Shown: positions 58,425 to 64,000 of the stretch, piece by piece
Numbering within the stretch: position 1 is the stretch's first letter
Layout: each line of letters opens with the position of its first letter
Origin: Nostoc sp. NMS9
GTDB taxonomy: Bacteria > Cyanobacteriota > Cyanobacteriia > Cyanobacteriales > Nostocaceae
Length of the DNA stretch: 64,000 bases
Direction: 5' to 3'
Assembly: GCF_017114995.1 (NCBI RefSeq)
Contig: NZ_JABXKL010000079.1
Coordinates: forward strand, 42,578 to 106,577
Notes under the pieces: model-generated
What the model saw: only the letters and a program-made list of their open reading frames with translations
Databases searched by the model: none
Told to the model about the DNA's origin: nothing
Position numbers and translations under genes: made by a program

Positions 58425-58816
58425 CTTTCTAACCAGTTATCTAATTTTAAGTTGGGAATATTGATAAAATCTTTGATATTGTTAGTAACAAGAATATCGT
58501 CACGAGAACGAGCTACAGCAGCAATCAAAGCATCAAATTCTCCGGTTGGTTTCCTGATTTTTCTGAGTTCGCTTTGAATTTTACCAAATTCGATAGCTGC
58601 TTCTATTTCAAAAGGTTCTACTGGTAGGAGTTCAGTAAACTGTGCTAATATCTCTAGATTCTTGGCTACCTGTTGGGAACAATACACGCCTTTATATAGT
58701 TCTGAAACTACAATTATAGAGAGATAGCATTGGCTGAAAAAGCGATTAAATTTAGTAACAGCTTGGGGATTTTCGTTCAGCAGTGCAATGCAAATATTGG
58801 TATCTAGTAGATACAT
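58421..58816 (-). CDS. PIN-domain toxin (VapC-like)
   Basis: 131 residues. PIN motifs: LLDTNICIALL (Asp5), SELYKG (Glu), EFDALIAAVA (Asp) and LVTNN-KDF (Asp/Asn). It should be an RNA-cleaving toxin neutralised by the product of the gene before it, whose stop overlaps its start (TAATG). It appears intact. Confidence 0.9.
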   Translation of the reverse strand: MYLLDTNICIALLNENPQAVTKFNRFFSQCYLSIIVVSELYKGVYCSQQVAKNLEILAQFTELLPVEPFEIEAAIEFGKIQSELRKIRKPTGEFDALIAAVARSRDDILVTNNIKDFINIPNLKLDNWLES

Positions 58817-59103
58817 TAGCCGTTATCCCGATTATCAAGTGAGTCTAATGTTCTGCCTTGATAAGTATGGCGCTGTTGGTCAATTTCTGTAAATATTTCT
58901 GTTAATTCAGGTTGGTTCTTCCAAGCCCCAAATAATTGATTTAGTCTAGCTAGTCTCTCCTCGTCTGTTAATAGTGGTTGTGGTTCTGTAATTGGATTGG
59001 TAATAAATTCTACGTCTATGATTATTTCTGTCCCATCTGGAATATTATTAAGTTGTTCTAATATTTCAATATTTTGACCACGTTTTATGCCTCTAACCTT
59101 CAT
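58816..59103 (-). CDS. Antitoxin (VapB-like partner)
   Basis: 95 residues. The N-terminal beta part (MKVRGIKRGQNIEILEQ) resembles a small DNA-binding swapped-hairpin domain, and the C-terminal acidic part (TDEERLARLNQLFGAWKNQ) should wrap the toxin. It overlaps the toxin gene by one base. It probably represses its own promoter. Confidence 0.8.
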   Translation of the reverse strand: MKVRGIKRGQNIEILEQLNNIPDGTEIIIDVEFITNPITEPQPLLTDEERLARLNQLFGAWKNQPELTEIFTEIDQQRHTYQGRTLDSLDNRDNG

Positions 59104-59180
59104 GTTTGATTATCTCCTATAATTATTAGTTGACTGATGATTGATGATTGTTGGCAAAGAAAGTCATGATATAGCTTTTG

Positions 59181-59522
59181 TTAAGATTGGATAATTAATT
59201 TAGAAACTTTATCCGATAAATTTTGCTGACAAGCATCAAACCATTCTTGAATCAATTTATCTTTGCCATCTGGAACTTTATAAAATCTGAAAGACATACC
59301 GCTACTTCTAGATATTCTGACAACTCCTGACAGGTCTAATATCTCCTGATTGATTTTAGCGGATATTTTCTAATGGGATAGATACAGATTCGATTTCTTT
59401 GTTAGATGGGTGTTCTGATGGAATTGCTCTGCTTTCTGCTGTTTTTTCGCCAGTTCTAAATCTTTTAACGCCTCAGCTTGACCTGTAGATTTTAGCTCTA
59501 CACTAAAATCATATTGATTCAT
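59181..59522 (-). pseudogene. Small unrecognised gene broken by stop and shifts
   Basis: A strong GGAGG site precedes ATG 59522. MNQYDFSVELKSTGQAEALK continues to a TAG about codon 51. The same frame then gives KISAKINQEILDLSGVVRIS and SFRFYKVPDGKDKLIQEWF to a TAA at 59181. Between, another frame reads better (AIPSEHPSNKEIESVSIPL), so two shifts rather than one stop may be responsible. Role unknown. Confidence 0.45.
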
Positions 59523-59578
59523 TTTTTATTTCCTCCATTAATTAATTATGACAGTTGTATGTTAACGGTCAACAGCCC

Positions 59579-59936
59579 TCAATCATCAGTCTCTTCAGTC
59601 TCTAAATTCAAACTCATTTGTCCATAATTTAAGGATAGCTCAGGTTGCACATAAGACACTTTGGCTTTGATTTCATCCATAGCCAACCACAAATCCAATA
59701 ACGCTTTTTCTTCAGTCAGGCGTTTCTTTTCATCACCAATGCGCGGAATTACTTTCAAGGCTACTTCAAATGTCCGCATAAATAAATCGTTGCTAACTAA
59801 GCCTGTATTTTTGAGAAATCTGCGGACTGGTTCTGTATTGTCTTCTTCTTTTTTCCTGGAGTTTAGACTAAGCCGTACAAAATGACCCAGCAGGGCTGAG
59901 TTAATCAGAGACTTAGCAAAAGTATGAATAATCTAA
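59579..59936 (-). pseudogene. 5'-truncated gene, C-terminal part only
   Basis: An open frame with no start upstream runs from after a TAG near 59938 to TGA 59579-59581 (about 118 codons; an internal ATG gives 66). It includes AKSLINSALLGHFVRLSLNS, EPVRRFLKNTGLVSNDLF and RTFEVALKVIPRIGDEKK. It joins transposase debris at 59941, so it was probably cut by that insertion or a deletion. The 15-mer ctggagtttagacta inside it is also found near 56351. Not recognised. Confidence 0.4.
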
Positions 59937-59940
59937 GGTA

Positions 59941-60510
59941 TTAAACAGCAACAGATGCTTCTTTACGTGGTAGTGTTACTGTTTTTTTAACAATCGGGCA
60001 CCGGTTTTTACGGTGACGCTTTTTTCCTGCTTCCCAACCAGGGGACTTTCCGCGAGGTTTGGGTGGAAGGGCTGGAGTACCAATCACCGCAAAAACTCTA
60101 CCCATAGCTTGAGCGACTCGTCCAAGAGTCAAATTATCGAGTGACTTCTGCCAAGGTAAAGGATTATCAGTCACAATATCACGAGCTAACCACAACTCCC
60201 AACTCATAAAAGGCATTAAGTCACTCCAGCGCTCACACTCCTTAGGAGTTGCTAACAAGGGTCGTCCCTCTACTGGTATCTGTTTGATATATAGCTGCAT
60301 CAATTTCTGTCGCTGCGGTCTACTGTCTTGTAGCGCTTCATAAATACTTGACCACTTGCGTCTAAATACTGGTGATAAGGATAAATCTGCTAAGGAATAA
60401 ACATTGCGAGTCAGCAATATGGCATATGTTAATTCAAACGTCGCATCTTTAGCTCTACCTAAATATTTGTAAGCTACTTGACGAAACTCTTCAAGTCTGG
60501 CATTTTTCAT
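59941..60510 (-). mobile_element. Transposase remnant with the catalytic middle deleted in frame
   Basis: 189 residues. The first about 85 (KNARLEEFRQVAYKYLGRAK, SLADLSLSPVFRRKW, VEGRPLLA) and the last about 105 (TPKECERWSDLMPFMSWELW, DNPLPWQKSLDNLT, PPKPRGKSPGWEAGKK) match the two ends of a cyanobacterial DDE transposase family (I recall it as NF041680) normally about 430 residues. The join is at RPLLA/TPKEC and removes about 240 residues including the acidic catalytic residues. It cannot work on its own; it could be a non-autonomous element if the ends are present. No clear terminal repeats were found. Confidence 0.8.
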
Positions 60511-60587
60511 GTTGGCAGGTGAGTAATGGTAGTTCTTTTCTCACTTTCTGCCAAAAGGGGGGGCTGTATTCAATCAGACACCCCTTT

Positions 60588-60611
60588 TTTCTTGATCATT
60601 CCCCATCTGAT
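60588..60611. repeat. 24-base inverted copy of part of the helicase remnant
   Basis: tttcttgatcattccccatc plus tgat at 60588-60611 is the exact reverse complement of 56495-56518, which codes FLDHSPSD in the helicase remnant. The similarity stops sharply on both sides. The adjoining tgataatgataatc looks like part of a Fur box but may be chance. The rest of the 381-base gap 60511-60891 shows no gene. Confidence 0.6.
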
Positions 60612-60891
60612 AATGATAATCACGAAAAGGGTGGGAGAGGTGATTTGTGTGGATAAATTTTTTGTGAGACTTGACGATTATTTTGACTCAGTGATGTGGC
60701 AGTTTTAGCTATAATTTTGCTACGTTGCTCTACTAAATTCAGGGAAACTTTCACATCTAGTTCTGACGAATTGGTATTCAAAGTTTTTTGAGAATACGAT
60801 CTGCTAGCAAAGACTTGAGTTGAGGTTCTAAACGCTTTGCTAGAAATAACCTCTAAACCAATCTGTTAAAAACATTTACATCGACTTCCTT

Positions 60892-63363
60892 ATGGCTAAT
60901 AGCATTGATTTCACAATAATTCCCTTACCTAATGCTATCAAATTAAAACTTGAATTTTTGGATGATGTAAATTTAGTCTCGTCCAGTTCAGGAATTTATT
61001 TAGATTTTGACCATGATTTGCAGTTAAATTTAGACAAAATTTTTAGCATTCATAGTACAGTTACATACATAAATGTGGCGCTTGATAGAATCATTGTTGA
61101 AATATTTGGCAAACCTGAAATTAGAATATCTGCACCAAAATATAAAATTTATAAAAGTTATCAAGAAGTTGAACTTAGCTTTAAAGGATTACTAAATAAC
61201 CAAGGTATTGAATTATTTTTTGGCAAGCAGACCACATTAAAATATAAATTAAATGAAGATTTTATTTTTAGCAACCTAGCGAGTAAACTTCCTATTATCA
61301 ACGATTTAAAATTAAGCAACCCAGAGCTAATTATCACTGATACGGAACATTCTTTTATACATTCAAAATTAGGTTGCATTAACTTAAGCAGAGGATTCAA
61401 CTTTATTGGAAATATTGATTTCAATAATCTCCAGACAAATTTCAGCAGTTTTATTCATCGAAGCTTAGGAATTGGGTGCTTAGGAGCGATAATTAACTTT
61501 AATCCGGCAGGACAGGTTAGCTTAACAGGTAATATTGCAGGCGATATTCAGCTATTTTCCCAGCAACAATTTAAGGCTACTTTTAATAATTTGCTCATAG
61601 GGTTAAATATTGGGGCTGATTTAGAGCCAAACTTCGGATTAACTGGAAATTTGATTCTTCAAGGCTACGATCCCACCCAAGAAAAAGAACCTAAGCTATT
61701 TCTCTCTGGTAGTCTCTCTCTCGAACCCGAATCTTTAACAGCATACTTTTGTCAACAAGGTGAAAAATCTTGGTTTAATCCCTATGGATTGGTAGGAACT
61801 GAACTTCGCAATATCAGGTTTCAAGGAGGCGGAACGTATTTACCTCCTTACTTCGATAACTTTGGTTTCATTGGTGATTTGAAATGGGAAAAAACAGACC
61901 TTGAGGTAGCTTTTCTCATGGACACTAATGATCCTGAAAGATTAGCTTTAATTTTAAATCCCAAACAAGCGGTTAGCTTAATAGATTTGTGGCGGGGGCC
62001 AGTCGCTTCCTTTCTTAGCAAACAAGTAGGTTATTCAACCGATTTAGTTAAGAAAGCACTAGGGCTTTTAGAAAGCTTAGTAAACTTAAACATCGAATCA
62101 ATTGATGGGGATGGAGACGGAAAAATCAATCCTTTAATTAAGTATGTTCCTTTTCCAACAATAATTGCGGCTCAAACGATATCAGAAGGTTTAGAAATTA
62201 ATGGCAAAATTAATGCTTGGGGACATGAGGCAATCTTAATCCTTCAAGGAGATAAAACTTTTAATAATATCTGTGGTTCATTAAAAGTTCTGGAAATTGA
62301 TTTAGGATTTCTGAAAATTAAGGGAACGGATGACGATAGTTTAGATTTATCTTTAAAGGTAACGCCTAGTGAGCAGTATCTTCAGGGAGATGGTTATCTA
62401 GAAATTATTGACAACAAAATTGCGAATGTTGAATTTAAAATTACCCCTACCAAGACTACCTTTAAAAACTTTGATCTGAGTTTAGGCAATCTATTGAGTA
62501 TTGATATTGATGCCCTGAGTATCGATATAAAATCTGGTAGCGGTAGTGGTTTAGGAACAATTTCAGTTTTTGGGAATACCCTAGCAGGCATTATGTTTGA
62601 TGTTACTCAAAATAGTGTCAATCTGAGGAATGTTCGGCTGAGTTTAGCAGGTTTCTTGACTTTCACTATTCCGAACCTCACAGTTAATTTGAAGAATGAA
62701 AGTGCAACAGGAACAGCAAATATTATTGCTTTTAATCAATCCTTGGGTAGTGGCACTTTATCATTTAACACTCAGAACGTTTCAATTAATGATGTAGCTA
62801 TTAATTTAGGCAATGTTATAAAGCTCAATGTTCCTAGTTTTAAACTTGATTTAACTAATAAAAAGGTTTTTGGTTTAGGCGATGTTACTCTCTTAGGCAA
62901 ACAATTTACGGCGTTAGGCATCAGCCTGAACGAGAACGGATTTCAAGCTACAAGTAATTTCAATTTTGGCATTTTAGCTTTCAACGGCGCTACAGTAACT
63001 CTCAGCAAAGGAACTAATGGTAATATCAATAATTCTGCCAGTATTGCAGGAAGCCTCAAGTTTTTAGGCTACACCTTTGCCAATATCACGGCTAGCATTA
63101 ATAGCAGCAAATTAATTGCATCGGGTAGTTTTAATTTTGGTGGTATTTTAATACTTAAAGGAGCAAATAATCGAAGGAATGCGACAATAACGCTTAACAG
63201 ACCAAAAAACGGACTGTACAATTGGGTTAGTATTATGGGTAGCTTTTATGTATTGGGTCAAGAGTTAACATCACTCACTATCCGTCATAATAATAGTACT
63301 TTAAAAATTTTAGGTATGCACATTATCAGAAAGCCCAACCATTCAAAAGGAATACATAAGTAA
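60892..63363 (+). CDS. Large beta-repeat protein of unknown function
   Basis: 823 residues, no signal peptide or membrane helix, rich in Asn, Leu, Ile and Ser and AT-rich in bases. About 1-500 form a beta-rich body with a DGDGDGK loop (about 404-410) like a calcium-binding EF-hand or dockerin loop. About 527-810 consist of five repeats of 53-62 residues, starting at about 527, 581, 637, 690 and 747. Each contains a pattern like LSLGxxLxFxIxxLxxxL, then a Gly, then IxxFGxxLxG and a final strand. It looks like a repetitive beta structure of sheets or solenoid type. The closest families are not recognised. No Shine-Dalgarno is visible before the ATG. Confidence 0.8.
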   Translation: MANSIDFTIIPLPNAIKLKLEFLDDVNLVSSSSGIYLDFDHDLQLNLDKIFSIHSTVTYINVALDRIIVEIFGKPEIRISAPKYKIYKSYQEVELSFKGLLNNQGIELFFGKQTTLKYKLNEDFIFSNLASKLPIINDLKLSNPELIITDTEHSFIHSKLGCINLSRGFNFIGNIDFNNLQTNFSSFIHRSLGIGCLGAIINFNPAGQVSLTGNIAGDIQLFSQQQFKATFNNLLIGLNIGADLEPNFGLTGNLILQGYDPTQEKEPKLFLSGSLSLEPESLTAYFCQQGEKSWFNPYGLVGTELRNIRFQGGGTYLPPYFDNFGFIGDLKWEKTDLEVAFLMDTNDPERLALILNPKQAVSLIDLWRGPVASFLSKQVGYSTDLVKKALGLLESLVNLNIESIDGDGDGKINPLIKYVPFPTIIAAQTISEGLEINGKINAWGHEAILILQGDKTFNNICGSLKVLEIDLGFLKIKGTDDDSLDLSLKVTPSEQYLQGDGYLEIIDNKIANVEFKITPTKTTFKNFDLSLGNLLSIDIDALSIDIKSGSGSGLGTISVFGNTLAGIMFDVTQNSVNLRNVRLSLAGFLTFTIPNLTVNLKNESATGTANIIAFNQSLGSGTLSFNTQNVSINDVAINLGNVIKLNVPSFKLDLTNKKVFGLGDVTLLGKQFTALGISLNENGFQATSNFNFGILAFNGATVTLSKGTNGNINNSASIAGSLKFLGYTFANITASINSSKLIASGSFNFGGILILKGANNRRNATITLNRPKNGLYNWVSIMGSFYVLGQELTSLTIRHNNSTLKILGMHIIRKPNHSKGIHK

Positions 63364-63524
63364 GGTAAAAACAAGTTAAATTCAAGTTATAGTTAGTCTT
63401 AGTGGCACTAAACTAGGTTAGCACAATAAATTTTGCAAGCTCTAAGATTTTCTAAGCTCTCTATGTATAAGATTAATATTATTCATATTAATATTGTAAA
63501 TTAATTTCGGTTCTTCAGTACCTG

Positions 63525-63983
63525 TTATGCTAAACAATTAAATCTAAAGATGAAAAAGCGAAACTCGGTTTTCGCCTCTAAATCACAAAAATTAATTACT
63601 CTAGAGGCTTGAGCATCATCAGATGCACCAACTTTGACCAACCCATTTGAGCTATAAAATTCTAGTTTCCAATTGTTTTTTATCCGCAAAACAAAATATT
63701 TTTTTTCTTGTACTAATTCTTGGATAAATTTTAATCCAGCAAAACCCCTATCCATTACCCCAAGAGCATTTATTGGTAGACTAGACATCATTTTAGAACC
63801 AAATTTATAGTCATGGTCATGTCCAAAGTTTATGAAGTTATCTGATGGACTTCCAGTAGCTAGATTTAGAGAACTGAAAAGTTTTACTTGATGGTGTCCT
63901 AGTACCCATAACAATTTACTGGTGAGAGTAATAGTTGTTGAATCTAAATGAAGATAAGTTAAATGAAGAGCAAGTTCAAAAAC
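63525..63983 (-). mobile_element. IS4-type transposase fragment
   Basis: The frame reads VFELALHLTYLHLDSTTITL (first catalytic Asp in LDSTT), then HHQVKLFSSLNLATG, VMDRGFAGLKFIQELV (second Asp) and KKYFVLRIKNNWKLEF. The 3' end breaks after KTEFR into unrelated residues and a stop, so the last catalytic Glu region is missing. An in-frame TGA at 63984-63986 lies before it. The 161 bases before this fragment (63364-63524) show nothing. Confidence 0.85.
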
Positions 63984-64000
63984 TCATACAAGTTAAAAGT

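Noticed and set aside
60607..60622. tgataatgataatcac as a Fur box for the repeat-protein gene
   Set aside because: It is about 270 bases from the start and joined to a copied coding fragment; no iron-related gene is near.
1..64000. tRNA, rRNA or riboswitch genes
   Set aside because: No cloverleaf, rRNA core or known riboswitch sequence was recognised on either strand by eye.

Overview
The window looks like DNA of a filamentous, heterocyst-type cyanobacterium (Nostocales-like). The evidence is many GCGATCGC (HIP1-type) octamers, moderately AT-rich coding sequence, Nostoc-type dispersed palindromic repeats, AMIN-domain TonB receptors, and the style of the NRPS/PKS genes. The right-hand part carries a polymerase without a 5' nuclease domain, a VapBC-like pair, small helix-turn-helix genes and transposase debris. 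That suggests a plasmid or a plasmid-derived island, but replicon type cannot be decided from the window.

Positions 1-43140 (minus strand, read right to left) hold one hybrid NRPS/PKS cluster. It starts with a fatty acyl-AMP ligase loading module (FAAL-ACP-C-A-PCP). Two membrane-anchored JmjC/cupin-like oxygenases follow; they are tandem duplicates, and the second is fused to a broken ketosynthase start. Next come a reducing PKS module whose DH and ER sit inside the KR, a PKS module with a methyltransferase, a carbamoyltransferase with an extra C-terminal domain, and a four-gene FkbK/J/I/H-type cassette that should make hydroxymalonyl-ACP (no O-methyltransferase gene is present). A two-module NRPS with pocket residues for Thr then Ser comes next, then a TonB-dependent siderophore receptor with the remains of a FecB-like binding protein, then a PKS module that ends in a carrier plus an epimerase-like domain, and finally an NRPS that runs off the left edge. 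Together they predict an acylated lipopeptide-polyketide with oxygenated and possibly carbamoylated positions. The receptor inside the operon makes a siderophore or metallophore plausible.

Positions 43141-48887 hold the control region and accessory genes on the plus strand: an AraC regulator and a second TonB receptor that have both lost their middles, a PepSY membrane protein, two small unrecognised genes, an MbtH-like protein and a stand-alone type II thioesterase. No thioesterase domain is visible in the megasynthases, so chain release must be encoded off the left edge or done otherwise.

Positions 48888-64000 are accessory DNA in decay. They include a secreted-protein gene with two nonsense codons, a gene split by one TGA, a PLD-SNF2 helicase gene broken by an in-frame TAG, a frameshift and deletions, a transposase lacking its catalytic middle and an IS4-type fragment. 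Genes that look intact are a DNA polymerase I-like gene, two small plus-strand genes, a VapBC-like pair and an 823-residue repeat-rich beta protein of unknown role.
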